From positions 29,901,501-29,965,500 of the forward strand of contig NC_133157.1 in NCBI RefSeq assembly GCF_040802235.1: a stretch of DNA of 64,000 nt, written 5' to 3'. Position 1 is the first letter of the stretch. Every line of letters starts with the position of its first letter. The notes under the pieces were generated by a model. It worked only from the letters and a program-made list of their open reading frames with translations. It had not been told where the DNA came from and made no database searches. Positions 46,100 through 59,239 of this stretch are shown piece after piece. The DNA is from Manis javanica. Its lineage: Eukaryota; Chordata; Mammalia; Pholidota; Manidae. Position numbers and translations under genes: made by a program.

Positions 46100-49000
46100 C
46101 CTTCACAAGAACTGAAGCTCAGCTTTAATCTGGTCTCCATCTCTGATGGCATTAGGTTGATCTAACCAGATGAGCTACCCACAGGAGCCAAAAGAAATCT
46201 TCCCTAGACAAGAAAACATCACCCAGAGCTTCAGATTATCTCTAAAATTTTTCATAATCAATACCTGGCACTTAATCAAAATAAAAACAGGCATATAAGA
46301 GGATAAGATTTACCTGAAAAGTAAGGGGAAAAAAAACACAAAAGAAACAAACTCAGAAGTGAAACAAATGTTTAAGTATCAAAGAAAGATAAACTATTAT
46401 TACATCCAATCAACTAATTGAGAAGAGGGAGAATTTCAGCAGAGAACTGGGAAGCAGAAAATAAATGGAAAGTCTAGACCTGAAATATAAAATATTGTAA
46501 ATTGACAAAAGGAGATTACATACAACTGAAAAGACAGTGAAGTAGAACATCAGATGAAAATATATAGGCTGGAACATGGGGAATCAAAATGAAAAAGTAC
46601 AGAAATGAACATAAGAGACACATGGGATATGGTGAAAGTGTCCAAGAATAAGAGAATAAAGCAGAAGCATTATTTGAAGAAATATCGACAAAACATTTCC
46701 CCCCAAAATACACAAAAACACGGAGAAGTGCTACAAACTCTAAGAAGAGTAAATACAAAGAAAACCACACCTAAGCACACCACAGCCAAACTGCTGAACA
46801 ACAAAGAGAAAGAGAACAACCTTCAAATCCACCAGAGGAAAAGAGATATATTACCTTTAAAAGAACACTCAAACCATCAGATGATTTCTCAACAGGAAAT
46901 TTAAAAAGAAGGCAGTGGGATGATATCTTCAAAGTGCTAAAAGAAAATAGCTCCCAACAGAGAATTCTATATCCACCAAAAATATCCTTCAAAGTTGAAG
47001 GCAAAATACATTTGACACCAAAACTGAGGGAATTTGTGATGAGCTCAACTATACTAGTGGAAATACAAAAGGGAGTTTCTCAAAAGGAAGAAACACCAAG
47101 ATGCAGAATAGAATGCAGAATGGGGAGGGCACGGTATGCCAGTGCATCTACACAGCAGCTGCAAAATAACAGTCAGGATGTCAGATGGAGTTTAAAATTT
47201 ATCACCAACATCCTTGGTACTTGTAGCACACAAGGCAGGAAGGGGCTGCTCTCCAATCTCTGCATTATCCAGAACTAGTAAACGTAGGAATATATATAAT
47301 ACTTTAATTAGCATTTGATTGACTAAAAAGAAGGCAAGAAAGGACAGGGGAAAAAAGCATATAGACTCATAAGACAAATCAGGATTCAGATGAAAGGCTT
47401 ACAAAATATGGAAGCAACCTAAGTGTCCATCAATAGATGAATGGATAAAGAAGAGGTGGCACATATACACTATGGAATACTATTCAGCCATAAAAAGAAA
47501 AAATCCTCCAATTTGCAACAATGTGGATGGAACTAGAGGATATTATGCTGAGTGAAATAAGCCAGGCAGAGAAAGACAAATACCATATTATTTCACTTGT
47601 TTGTAGAACGTAAAAACAAAGCAAGGGACAAAACAGCAGTAGAATCACAGACACCAGAAAGGGACTAGTGGTTACCAAGGGGAAGGGGTTTGGGGGGTGG
47701 TGGGAAGAAGGGATTAAAGGGCATTATAATTCATAGTCACAATACAGGTTGGTCACGGGGATGATAGTACAGCACAGAGAATACAGTTAATGGTTCTGTA
47801 ACATTTTACTACATTGATGGACAGTGACCGCACTAGAGGGAGGGGGTGAGGACTTGAGAATATGGGTAAATGTTGAACCACTGTGTTGTGTATAAAACCA
47901 ACATAAGACTGCTTATCAACGATACTTTAATAAAAAAAAGATGAATGGCTTAAATTCAAACATATCAATGATACAGTGAAAGTGAATACTGTAGATCAAA
48001 TACATAATTAAAAGTTGTCAGACTGTTAGATTAAAAATAAGCAACTCAATCACATAGAAAAGATACACCATAAATAGATGAAGTTGAGAGCAAAAGGATG
48101 GAAAAAATGACATATTCCATGCAAACACAAACCATAAGAAAGCTGGTGTATCTTCACTGTAAGACAAAGCAGACTTTAAGGCAAAGAGCATTATTAGACA
48201 GATATAAATAGGGACAATTTATGATGATAAAAAGCAGATCTAAAGGGAATATACAATGCCTAAATTTGTATTTTGGTTCTAAGAACATTACCTCAAAATA
48301 TATAAAGGAAAAACTGGCAGAAATAAAGTAAGAAACAGACAAATCCATATCATGGTCAGAGATTCTAACACATCCTTCCCAGTAACTGATAGAAAAAGCA
48401 AATGCACCATCAGTAAGGACACAGATTTGAACAAGATTAACAAAAGACAGATACGGCACAGTGCACCCAACTAGTGTCAAATATACATCCTCTTCAAATA
48501 CCATAGCTACTTACCAAATGTCCACAGTCTAAGACAAAAATGAAGTTTCAACAAATTTCAGAAGATTTAAATGATACAGGTCATGTCCTGACTCTCCACA
48601 GTGGAATTATGCTAATAACACCAAAAAGGTAACTAAAAATTTGCCACAGGTTTGGAAATTAGCCAATACCCTTCTAAACAGCTCATGGGTTAAAAAAAAA
48701 ATGAAAGTGAGAAATATTTGAGATGAATGATGATATTTTTTTAACTACATGTCCATTTTTACAGATGAAGAACTAAAGCCACATTTAAAAGAATTTATGC
48801 CATACATTTATGGCTTTAAATATGCATATTAGAAAAATGAGAACGGCTAAAAAATCAACGATGTCAGGACTCAAGTCAGAAAGAGAAAAGAATGCAAAGG
48901 AGACTGAAGAGAGGAAAGAATTAAGATCAGATCAGAAATTGATTAAATTAAAAAACAGCCATGAGAGCCCATCAACAAGGCAAATATTTGGTTCCTAAAT

Positions 49001-49150
49001 ACCTAATAAAATTAACAAATCCCAGCCAAGACCAAGGAGAAAGGCAAAAGAAACAGAAATAAAACAGGACACCAACTATGGTGTCTACACACATTTCCAT
49101 ATAATAAGTGGATATTAACAGATTTATACCAACCAATTTGAAACAATAAA
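46100..49150 (+). mobile_element. Old L1 LINE (L1M type) from ORF1-proximal region into ORF2
   Basis: 46200-47120 has blocks typical of ancient L1s upstream of ORF2 (CATCACCCAGAGCTTCAGAT, AGAATTTCAGCAGAGAACTG, TCTTCAAAGTGCTAAAAG, CAGAGAATTCTATATCCACC). 47953-49060 follows the ORF2 endonuclease region (CAAAAGGATGGAAAAAATGA, AAGAAAGCTGGTGTATCTTC) with many stops. It is interrupted by the younger L1 at 47402-47939. Not functional. Confidence 0.75.
47402..47939 (+). mobile_element. 5'-truncated younger L1 3' end inserted in the older L1
   Basis: It carries the end of ORF2 and the 3' UTR (AAGTGTCCATCAATAGATGA, GGAATACTATTCAGCCATAA) and a short A-rich tail (TTTAATAAAAAAAA). TSDs GATGAAAGGCTTA (47389-47401) and GATGAATGGCTTA (47940-47952) differ at one base. 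The 3' UTR with TGATGGACAGTGACCGCA and CTTATCAACGATACTTT is not the primate or rodent type and is the best lineage marker in the window. Confidence 0.88.
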
Positions 49151-49159
49151 TGGACTCAT

Positions 49160-49915
49160 TCCTAGAAAAACATAACAAAGTATCAGAGAATCTGAATAGT
49201 CCTGCATGGATTAGAGATACTGAATACAGCCTGATTTTTTTTTTCAAACAGCAACATAGTATAAACATTTCCTTATGTCATCAAAATATACTTGTTCAGT
49301 GATAGAGAACGTTTATTATAGAAGTTAGTTAAGACTGGGGTTTCACTTAAGCTTTACTGGTTCCTAATCATGCAGCCTCTGATAAATTGTATAACCTCCT
49401 TAAGCCACAGTTTTTTGTTTCTTAAATACTGACCTCCTGTGGAATATCAGTTACTCAGGACAAAGCCTTGTGTCGAGTAAGCCTCGTGTCGAGTAAGTGT
49501 TCGATAGGGATGGCAATGAGTATGTTTAATGACTGCACTGTAGCCTATTTTCCCCTTTTATAAATGCCACAAGAAAATCCTTGTTTATCTACCTTTACAC
49601 AAATCCCTAATTTCCTCAGGATAAAATCCTGAAAGTAAAATAGATGGATCAAAAGAGATTAACGATGCCAAGAGCCCAGCTGTCCTACAGAAAAGCTGAA
49701 TCAGCTTCTGGGTCCACAAACAGTAGAAAAACAGTCATTTTCCTACACCCTTGCCCACCTGGGTATTATCCTTTTATGTTTTTGCCAACTTGGTAGGACC
49801 AAGTGCCGGATCAGTATTATATTTATTTTGGATTTTTATTTATTATTTAGTTAGTAGGGACATTTATTCAATCTATTGGCCCCTGTACACATGCTTTCAT
49901 GAACTGCCCTTTCCT
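49160..49915. other. Intergenic DNA with MIR- and L1-like traces
   Basis: 49340-49500 resembles a diverged MIR; 49640-49800 (AATCAGCTTCTGGGTCCACA, CACCCTTGCCCACCTGGGTA) resembles an old L1 3' end. Weak. Confidence 0.35.
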
Positions 49916-49919
49916 ATCT

Positions 49920-50390
49920 TCTACCAGGGCAGAGGGAGGAAAACTGGTGCACATCACAAAGTCCTTGGCAGGCGAGGGATCCCAAGGCAAATACTTGTTG
50001 GTTTGCAAACTGGCCTCAGTACGTGGAGGGCAGAGAGAGACCCAAGAAAGAGGCAGGCCGGTGCAGACTGGTAGGTGGCGGGTTTGAAGAGTAAGCAAAC
50101 TGAGGCTCGTCTTGGACAGCTGAAGAGGAGCGGATCTCCTCGCCGCCTGCGAGAATCTTAAGTTTATGTGGAGGCCTTAATGGGGTTCAGTCCAATCTAC
50201 CATTCAAAGGGGCTCCAGGACACATTGCTCTCCGAGGATACGTGCTTGAAAATGGCTCCCGTGGTGGGAACCGTGGGCAGAGCCCACATTCCAAGGCCAG
50301 GGGAGGAGCCTCCGGTTGCGGGGTCAACCTGCAGTCATGTTCTCTTGATGACCTTCTCCAGCAATATTACATACAAATTTTTTAGCTAGT
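49920..50390 (-). mobile_element. Candidate LTR, minus strand
   Basis: GC-rich segment standing out from its AT-rich surroundings, with a minus-strand CTTAAGATTCTCGCAGG block and a U5-like CAAACCCGCC region. No borders or TSD established. Confidence 0.35.
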
Positions 50391-50399
50391 CTACCCTTT

Positions 50400-51540
50400 C
50401 TGGGGCCTCAAAAATTGTTTGCATGTGAGCCATCCTCACAGCCCTTCTTTCACCTGTTTTCCTCCTGGATTCCTTTTGTTTTTTCATAGATTTGTAAGAA
50501 CTCTTTGGAGTTTGTCTATCTTTTAATTCTGCTTAAATTTACTTACTTTCTCATTTAATAATGAAAGTAGTAAGGCCACAGTTTTGTCTCCGATTGCAAT
50601 TTTGGTCATATTCTATGGCTCCTTACAGGGAGTTTTCTCATTAAAACCCTCTCAAATTTTGCATCTACAACTTGTTTTTCAGATACTCTGGATTTAATAC
50701 CTGAACATATAAGAGAAGACAAAATCAGGACAGCACAATTACCAGCTCCCATCACTTGCTAGGTTTTGATTCTTAAATAATTATGGAATATTAAACAAAG
50801 CACATAAAAACTATACCATGAGGATAACCTCCATTAGAGTAGTTGAGTTTTTTTCCAATTCAAAAGCTAAAGAAAATATATGGCAGCAAGGAGAGAATAT
50901 AAATTCTAAAAGGCAAAAATTATACATCTTCACGGTCAGAAGTTGTATGTAGTGGAAATGATATTGCACCCATTATCACTAATGTTTTAATATAACAGAT
51001 GTGATCGATAGTGCTTGGGTCTCAGGAAATGAGATAATTACAATGCCAGGCTGTGGACAGGCACCAGCTGTAGTTGAGTCTTCAATGATCTCAAGAGAAA
51101 AGCACATCACCACAACAAACTTCCCTAGGGTCTGTTTTACTGGGACTAGAAATTACTGCCATTATCAACAACGTATGTGCATTGTTTATATTGCAGTGTT
51201 GACAGTTTAGAAATTGTTGATATTTCCAGAAGAGCCATCTGATAAGAGATTTTGATATCATTTGACCTGAGGACAGCCCATAGCTTCTTGCCAAATTAAG
51301 CCCCTACTAAATGCCTAGCAAGACAGGGCATGAGGAAGCCCAGAAACTGGCCTGCAGCAGCAAATTTAATGGACTGACGCTGATGCACTGACTAAACCAC
51401 CGTGTTTACTGAACTTTTACATTACACCTTTACGGGTAAATGCAGCATGTAAAATCTGTGCAATATCTGAGAAAACCAGGCAACCCTAATCCTGCTTAAT
51501 CATATTTGTCAATGTTTGTTAAAAAGATCAAAGTGTGCCC
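50400..51540. other. Intergenic DNA, nothing recognised
   Basis: AT-rich; no gene. Confidence 0.4.
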
Positions 51541-51549
51541 CATCCAGTG

Positions 51550-51720
51550 AGATACTGACATCCTCCCTTATCTGTAGGGAATACGTCCAAAGACCCCCAG
51601 AGGATGCTTGAACCCACAGATAGTACCGAACCCTATAGATACTAAGTTTTATCCTACACATACATACCTTCTGTTATTTTATATATATATATATACAGTT
51701 GATCATTATTATTCTAAGAT
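51550..51720 (+). mobile_element. Tc1/mariner (Tigger/MER2-like) DNA transposon fragment
   Basis: CCTTATCTGTAGGGAATACG, AAGACCCCCAGAGGATGC, ACCCACAGATAGTACCGAA and CCTACACATACATACCTTC match the 5' part of a Tigger-group non-autonomous element, ending in a TA run (51681-51696). Confidence 0.6.
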
Positions 51721-54495
51721 TTTATATTTGCAAATTTGTCTATTTGGCAAATTTGTCACCCCAAAATCAATACTCATATGACACTCTTGTGATCATTCAC
51801 TGCCATCCAAAAAGCAGGGGAAATTTTGATTCGCCCAAAGCTCATGTTCTCAGCTGAGATTAAACAAGGTGACATTCTGCCTTCTTGTTTCAGCACTCCT
51901 ACCTTAAACAATGGCCTCTTCATGTTTTATTTGGTGCCACGTTTTTCACATTTATGCATTTTGTTGGCCATTTTACGTGGACCCCAAGCGCAGAGCTGAA
52001 GTGCCATCTAGTGTCCCCAAGTGCAAGAAGGCTGCTATATGCCAGGCAGAAAAAATACATGTGTTAGATAAGCTCTACTCAGGCATGAGTTATAACCCCA
52101 CAGGCTATGAGTTCAATATTAATAAACCAATAATGATATTTAATAATGTGTCTTTAAATAGAAACACACATAAAATAAGGTTATACAATGATCAGTAATA
52201 AAAATATTTTATCCAGAGGCTCACAGGAACCTATGCCTCTGTTTTCTATAGGAGCTAATTTAGTATATACTAATTTAGTGTTTAAGGCAACTTCACAGAA
52301 TATAACTACCAGCAAATAACAAGAAAGTCAGAGACACTTTAAAAACTTTAAGTTTTTAAGCCGAAGAAATGAGCCTGTATGAGAACCATCCATTTTTTAC
52401 AATTAACGATTATACACTGAGTTCTCCTGTGTGCCGGGTACAAAGTGGCACACAAATATAGATATTGTCCTGAATCTCTGGAACTTTGTGGCCTAGCAGG
52501 CCAGGGCTACCATTCACACATGCTGCACGATGCACAGCCTGAGGGGGAAAAAATCACATGAATGAATGAATGACCACAAACTTGGGTAAAGTGCTCTGTT
52601 AAAAAAAAAAAAAAGCATATGGCTCTCTAACAAAACGTTTGGGAGGTGGGGGCTGGGGAGCATACTCCCAATCAGAAAACAGAGCCTGGGCAAAGGCCAA
52701 TAGCAGGAGGGTGTGTGGGATTCTCTAGAAACAGAGAACACTGTGCCTGAAGCAAATGAAAGAAAGAAAAATGGTCCAAAATAAAACTGGAGAGACAGGC
52801 AGTGGGTGAAATCATCCAAGCCTGCAAGCCAAACTAAAAAACTGTTGATTATATTCTGAATGTACCAGGAAACAGCTGATGAGGGGTAATTACTTACCTT
52901 AAAAAAATCACTCTGGCTACAGTGTAGAGAAGGGAGGAGATGGGTGGTCATAATCAAGGTGGGGAGATGATCTAAACTTCCATAACTCCTCTCAAATGTC
53001 TCTTACAGTATAATTACAGCCTAACAAATACACGGTTATAGCTGTACAGACTGGACCTTATGCAGAGGAAAGGATGATGAGAAAGATCAGCATGGCCGCA
53101 GCCAGAAGAGTTTTACACATCTCATTCTAAAAGTTATGAACCACGGGAATACTGTGACTTCTTTGCAATTATATACCTGAAGTTCCTTTCGGGTGCATCC
53201 TGAGCTTCTTTACTATGACTTTACTTACTTTCCAAAGGCGTACTTGCACTTCCATTCAAATGTCTGTTCCACTTGTCTGTCATTATTCCCCCATTTTCAC
53301 ACAGTCTGCTTGTCACTTTTTGAATGCATACTTGAGGTATTCTTATGACTACACAGACTTTCCTCCTCTGTGGATCCCAGAACAATCTCTGGAAAGAATG
53401 GAGGTGGCAGGGCGCCTTGGGTTATTCCCATGAATGAAAAGTAACCTGTAAAAGTCATGACTTCAGACATCTGGCATTTGGATGTGCCCCTTGCTTTTTT
53501 CTGTATGCAGACTTTGAAATAAATGGTAACAGTTGAATTTCAAAAGAGGAGGTGAGGAAGGAGAAAGGAAGCAGGAGAAGCTGGAACAGGAGGAGAAGGG
53601 TAAAAAGAAGGTCTCTCCTGCCCACGTGACCTTGTCTGGTCCTCATTCGACCAGTGATGGTAAACAGACATTTTTGAGACATGCAGGGAAATTTGAGTAA
53701 GGACTGTGTATTAGGCGATACAGAGACATTTTGTTAGGTGTGGTAATGCCATGGTGGGGTGTAAAAAATATGTATTTCAAAGTCTTTATCAATTAGAAAT
53801 GTGTACTGAAGCATTTATGAGTAAAATGACATGATGTCTAGGATTAACTTTTCATAATGCTCCAGAAAAGGGATAAATGGAATGTGACTGACAAAATATT
53901 AATAATTGTCAAGGCTGGATGATGGGACATAGCAGTACATTATACTTTTCTCTTACCTTTGGGATGTTCTTGAAATCTGAGGCAAAGGTAACAGAAGCCA
54001 AACTGCAATAGGCTGAGGAATAATGGGGAAACACTTTGTGGTTTTGCTGTCTCCAAGTCTCCAGTACATTTTTAGTAAACAGTAAGCCTTTTTTTAACTT
54101 GGATTTGAGGAATTAAGAAAGTGAATGTGTTCATAGTTGGGAGGGGATATAGCCTCATTTCTCAGGAGACCATGGCCCAGGAATGACAGGGGGTGGCCAC
54201 CAGCAGGGCACAGAGCTGTCCCTGGTGGGGCATCAAGCACCAGCCAGAAGCCCGACCATCCTGGAAGGGCAGACAAAAGGTGATAAGTAAAACCACCATG
54301 GATTTGTAGAAATTGTAACGATTCCTTTGAAGCCCCAGAAATGACATGGGGAGCTAAATCTGGTAAACAACTGCAGTTCCAATGTTCAGTGGGGTGAGTG
54401 CACAGACTCAGTATCTGAGCTTCAAAGGGAAAGGTGATGCCTCCAGGCTGGACAACGGGAAGCACAGCACACCCACAATCACACACAAAGACACG
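51721..54495. other. Intergenic DNA with diverged old repeats
   Basis: 52390-52930 has the look of an ancient repeat (a long diverged segment with GGCCTAGCAGGC and ATCACTCTGGCTACAGTGTA), family unresolved. The 147-codon minus-strand frame at 52957-52514 lies inside it and is not convincing. Confidence 0.4.
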
Positions 54496-54499
54496 CCGA

Positions 54500-54720
54500 C
54501 ACTTAACAGAGCATTCACCCTGAGCCCTGCACTCTCCCAGGCTCTTTACGTATATGCTCCTGTCATCCTCTCAACAGCTGCAAATAGATATTATATTATT
54601 ACTTATAAATGCAGAAACTGAAGGACAAAGAGATTCTATAGTTTGCCCTATCCAGCTCTTGAGTGGAAGAGCTGGAATTCTAACCAGGAGATGTGACTGA
54701 ATACAACTTCCTGTTGCTCC
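54500..54720 (+). mobile_element. MIR SINE
   Basis: CTGAGCCCTGCACTCTCCCA, GCTCTTTACGTATATG, CTCAACAGCTGCAAATAGAT and ATAAATGCAGAAACTGAAGG in MIR order. Confidence 0.75.
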
Positions 54721-54939
54721 TCGCTAGTTTGCTTTTAAAGAAATAAAATAATTCTATGCACATTACTCCACACCTTCCCTTTTTCTTTTAACAAAAAGCA
54801 TGGACACCTCATAAGGCATTGGTAAAGGTCAGTTTTCTGTGTTCTAGTATTTTTGTGCATATATACATACACCTACGTGTGATTTCACATGCTACGGTAG
54901 TAGAGATGTTATTTTTTTCACTTCTGGCTTTTACATTTT

Positions 54940-55060
54940 ACCATGAGCAAATTAAAACCTTAATGCCTCATTTTTCTCATCTGTAAAATAAAGTTAATTT
55001 TGTGAGTTTATTTAGTTAAGGTACACAATGTATTTAGAACTCTACGAGGCATACTAAACA
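54940..55060 (+). mobile_element. MIR SINE 3' fragment
   Basis: CCTCATTTTTCTCATCTGTA and AAATAAAGTTAATTTTG followed by a MIR-like tail. Confidence 0.55.
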
Positions 55061-55604
55061 CTACAAAGTATTAGTGTAGGGAAAATTGTTAAAGACGTTG
55101 AAATGGACCACAGTGATTACTGAATGTCCCATGTAGCACACCCTTCCAGGTTATCAACCTTTCACTGTAACTGAGTTATTTCATGACTCTAAAGTTGTAG
55201 AAAAGGGGAAATAACGTGAATTATCCTTGTCCATAAAAATGCAAGTCAACTGTGTTTAGTGGAATATGGCTGAGTATGGCCTTGTGAGTAGGTTTGTTTT
55301 GAATCTATTTGTAAATTCATTCCAGGATTCCTTACTTGCCTATATAACATGTGGTTCTTTGAATTTCCCTTGGAACCAATTGTAACATCTTATGGTTCTC
55401 TCATTAATCAATGAGTTAAATAAAATCTTTGACACATGTTCACTTTGTATTTCTCTGAGTCATGACTCCACTTTCTTTAAAAGTATCCTTCAACCTTATA
55501 ATTATAGTGATTTTTTTCAAGAAAACCAATGTAAGTCAAAAATATTATGCCCACTTTTTATATAGGAAAACAACATAAAGGTATTCTCACACATACAAGG
55601 GCAC

Positions 55605-55605
<1 letters not shown>

Positions 55606-55661
<56 letters not shown>
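55606..55661. repeat. (AT)n microsatellite, about 56 bp
   Basis: Uninterrupted alternating AT. It explains the (IY)n tract in a minus-strand frame here, which is not a gene. Confidence 0.98.
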
Positions 55662-55667
<6 letters not shown>

Positions 55668-55669
55668 GC

Positions 55670-57400
55670 ATACCTTAATTTTAAAATGTTTGAAGAAATC
55701 AGCATACTGAAGTATGAATCAACATGTAAGAACTCTAGAATAACAAAGAATAGAAGTTAGACACTGAAATTCCTTAAATATAAATCATACAAATAAATAC
55801 AGCTAGAGGTAGCAAATAAGAAAAAGAATGTTTTGAAAATAACATACTATTTTAAAGACAGATTTAACCCCAAAAATGTGGAGAGGATTCTGGGAAGATC
55901 TAAGTATATGATTCTGACATATACTGAGCCTCCCGTGTCCCATTCCTTTCTTAGGTAGATGGGAAATCCTATTCCATAACTACCTTGGGATACAAAGAAG
56001 AGCTTCTCCTACAGGCCTGGAAAACTTTCTGCAAAAAAGGTACAGTTGAGAGGTGGGTGGAGAGCCTACCTGTGCTGCTCTCCACCAAAACTCATAAACT
56101 AAGAATTTTCCCTTCTGGTAGCTCCTTTCTGTAGACCTCGCCAAAAACATACCCTCCCACTGGGCCACAGCAATCATCTGCCTAAACTAAAGGGTCTATG
56201 GAGGGCCAGCTAATCTCTTATATGTGTTTGCTTAAAAATAGTTACCTTGGTTCTGATTTGCCTGTTTTTCTAAGCATAAGAACATTAAGAAACTGTCAGG
56301 AATACTGACCATCTTTACTCAAAATGTTTTGTCAGGAAGTGATCTGTAGAAAATGTATTTTACTGTTTAAAACTTGAAAAATGATCTCACATGATATTCA
56401 GACTCAGCAATGTGTGAGCACCTAAAATCTCATTGTGTAGGGGAGCAAAATTTGCCACACCAAATTTTGGCATGTGGATTATTTTAGGCTGGTTTTTTAA
56501 AAAATAATAAACAGAAGACTGAATACGTTTTTCTTTTTTGCTTCCCCCACTAACAGCCTGAAAATTTAGATAGAGGACCTATTCCAGGAAAGAAGTAACC
56601 ACCATAGAGAACTATAGTATAATATGAAGTTGGTGTGGTGGGCAGGAAGGAACCTAGCAAGACGCCTATTTATTCAAAGTCCTCTCAACATCCCATTGTT
56701 TCTTGATGGTCCAGACAACATTGTTTAGTGAGACTTACTCTTTCCATTCTTCTTGGGAATTGCCCTCCTTCCCTTTGAAACCCCAAACCTGACCCTTCTT
56801 CCTAGTCCAGAGTGACATATATACCTCATTTTGCCTGTCTTTGGAATCTCTCATGTTTATTGGATTTCCCATATATACATCATTAATTTTTATTTTCTTC
56901 TGTTAATCTGTCTCATGTCAATTTAAATCTTAGACCAGCCAAAAGAACCTTGAAGGATAGAGGCAATTTTTCCTTCCCAGCATAAGCCACACAATCCATG
57001 CCGAGAATATTTCTTCAATGAGAGGCAAATAGCTACAGGCCTTTGATTGGCATCTTGACAAATGAAGTAATTAGTATAACAGTGACTTACTAGGCCTGCT
57101 ATGGCAAAGCATGCTAAAAAAACTATAAGGAATTTACATCATGTATCCCATATTTTCCACTAAAAAAGATACAGCACACTTAAGTGGGTAATTCCTGAAA
57201 TGAATTAATAAATAAAATTCTGACATATGGATATAACTTCTAAGGAACTTCAAGTAATCTGTATCATTTCTATCCAGAATATTTGCCTCTTGGAAAAAAA
57301 AACAGGCCTTTCTCCAAAAGGTCAAATCACAACTTTTTACGAAAGGTCAGCTAAATACTAACCAGATAGTAAAGCTTCTAAAAAGCTGATGTTCCTCTAG
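55670..57400. other. Intergenic DNA, nothing recognised
   Basis: AT-rich; no gene or assigned repeat. Confidence 0.4.
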
Positions 57401-57404
57401 ACCA

Positions 57405-57690
57405 AATGTCCCCCCAGTTTTATCTTAAAGGGCCAGATAGTAAATATTTTTGGCTTTGCAAGCTACATGGTCTATATCACAACTATTCATATGGGTACGG
57501 CTGGATTCCAGTTAATATTTTTTATTGGAATATAGTCATATATAATATTATATTGGTTTCACATATACAACAGAGTGATTCAATACCTACATATATTATT
57601 TACTAAATGGTCACCACAGGTTCCAGTTAAATTCATTTACAAAAACTGGCACAGAGCCATATTTGGCCCTAGGGCTACAGTTTTCTGACC
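57405..57690. mobile_element. MER-type DNA repeat carrying a small L1 insertion
   Basis: AAAGGGCCAGATAGTAAATA, TTTGGCTTTGCAAGC and, after the L1, AATTCATTTACAAAAACTGG and ATATTTGGCCCTAGGGCTAC with GACCCCTTGCTCTAG are consecutive parts of one old interspersed repeat; family name not certain. Confidence 0.55.
57516..57620 (-). mobile_element. Tiny 5'-truncated L1, minus strand
   Basis: 105 bp with a T-rich start on the plus strand (poly(A) side) and perfect 10-bp TSDs TTCCAGTTAA at 57506-57515 and 57621-57630. Confidence 0.75.
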
Positions 57691-57699
57691 CCTTGCTCT

Positions 57700-59170
57700 A
57701 GACCTTTCCTCTAGAGCTCACAGTTAATGAAGAATAAAGGGTGGGGAGAGCAGCTGTAAATACACCCCTCCCTCCACATCCCTATTTGCACATGAATCAG
57801 AGCTCAGGGAGCTCATGCTCTCTCTAGAACTGCTGTCTAAACAGCACAACTGCCCCTCAGCCAAGCAGATGAGAGTCTCTCCTTTGTCTTGCTTGTTAGT
57901 ATTTCAGACTGTTCCACAGAGTCAGCAAAGAAGCAAAGCCACAGAGGTCATTCTCAGAGAAACCGTTTGGAATATGTGCCTCAATCTCACTTCAAAGGGA
58001 TCCTCTTCTGGCTCAGAAAGTCTTTTTAACCTTAAGCCCCACTTCTTTCTTGGCTGAAATCAAGTACCAGAATGTCTTAGCCTGACATCTTGTAGCAGAT
58101 TGGAGTATGAAAAGGGAAAGTGTTGGACCAAGACAACCACAACATATTGGAATGCCTGTTTTGTTAACGTGCTTAATACACGCACTATATGGGAGCCAAA
58201 AAGCCACAGTTCCTTGTCCTCAAGGATCTTACAATCTGTAGTAGAGGAGATAGTACAAATTTGTACAAACGTATGTAAAATTACAGCTATGCAAAATGAC
58301 CTGAAGGAGCCTTACAGGATGCTCTGAAAGGAAATAAAAGGGATTCGACTTAGGGAAAGTGGAGAAAGCTTCCCAGAGGACCAGAGGACTAAACTGAGGC
58401 CTGACAGTGAGCAGGGATTTGCCAGGAGAAAAAGTGAGGGAAGATGATTTCAGAGGAAGGGAACCCAGGAGCCTACTGAGAAGGACACATCCCATCTAAG
58501 ACAAACTCCTTTTCCTTCCTCCGGCAGTGTCTCTCCAGTGCCATCTACTGACAGAGTTTAGTATTGTGCCAGCTAGCAAAGGAAAAACAGTGAAAGGATG
58601 TGGCAGAGCAGGCAATGCACAACGGATCTGAAGCTCAGAGGTGATGAACTGACAGCCAGCACACGTTGGCCTCTATGTGAAGTCCCTTCTACAAGAGGAA
58701 TAGACCAGGGAGGAGGTATTTAAGTAGTCCTGGAGAGAGAGAAGCAAGTGGTAATAACCTATAAAGTGCTGGACAGAATACACTAGCAAGTTCCCCATGG
58801 ACACAGGAAGGATGCCAAATAGCATGGCCTGTATCCCTGTGTTCACTGGACTGTGGAAGAGCTGCCCGGGAGGGCGTGGTTAAGGCAGGAAGTAGGGTCA
58901 GCTGCCATGGGTTCTAGGACAGGAGACTGGCAGCGCCAGCTGCACTGAGGCAATTTTTCATACACTAAAGGCACAGGGACAGCATTGCTCCCAAGAGATC
59001 AACTTGCCAGGCTTAACAGGTGCAGTCAAAGCTACACCCAATCCAAGCAAACACTACCACAGCCAGGCTTGCAAGAAAAGGACTTTGAGTCTAAAAAGTT
59101 ACTAGAGAGAAGTGAGCATGATTTGTGACAAACTGTAATTCCTATTTTTAAAAAGCTTTTAAATAATTGG
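57700..59170. other. Intergenic DNA with an old repeat
   Basis: 58190-58480 resembles the same unresolved ancient repeat type as 62870-63370 (AAGGATCTTACAATCTGTAG, GGAGAAAGCTTCCCAGAGGA, ACTGAGGCCTGACAG). No gene. Confidence 0.4.
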
Positions 59171-59174
59171 CCAC

Positions 59175-59232
59175 ATGTGTGTGTGTGTACATGTGTGTGT
59201 GTGTGTACACACATGTACACACACACACACAG
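59175..59232. repeat. (TG)n followed by (CA)n, inverted-repeat microsatellite
   Basis: TG runs with internal TACATG turn into CA runs; the halves are complementary and could pair as a hairpin of up to about 25 bp. Confidence 0.9.
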
Positions 59233-59239
59233 AGCAAGC

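Noticed and set aside
52514-52957. 147-codon minus-strand ORF
   Set aside because: Inside an old diverged repeat; no signal, domain or splice context.
55517-55705. ORF with an (IY)n tract
   Set aside because: Translation of an (AT)n microsatellite.
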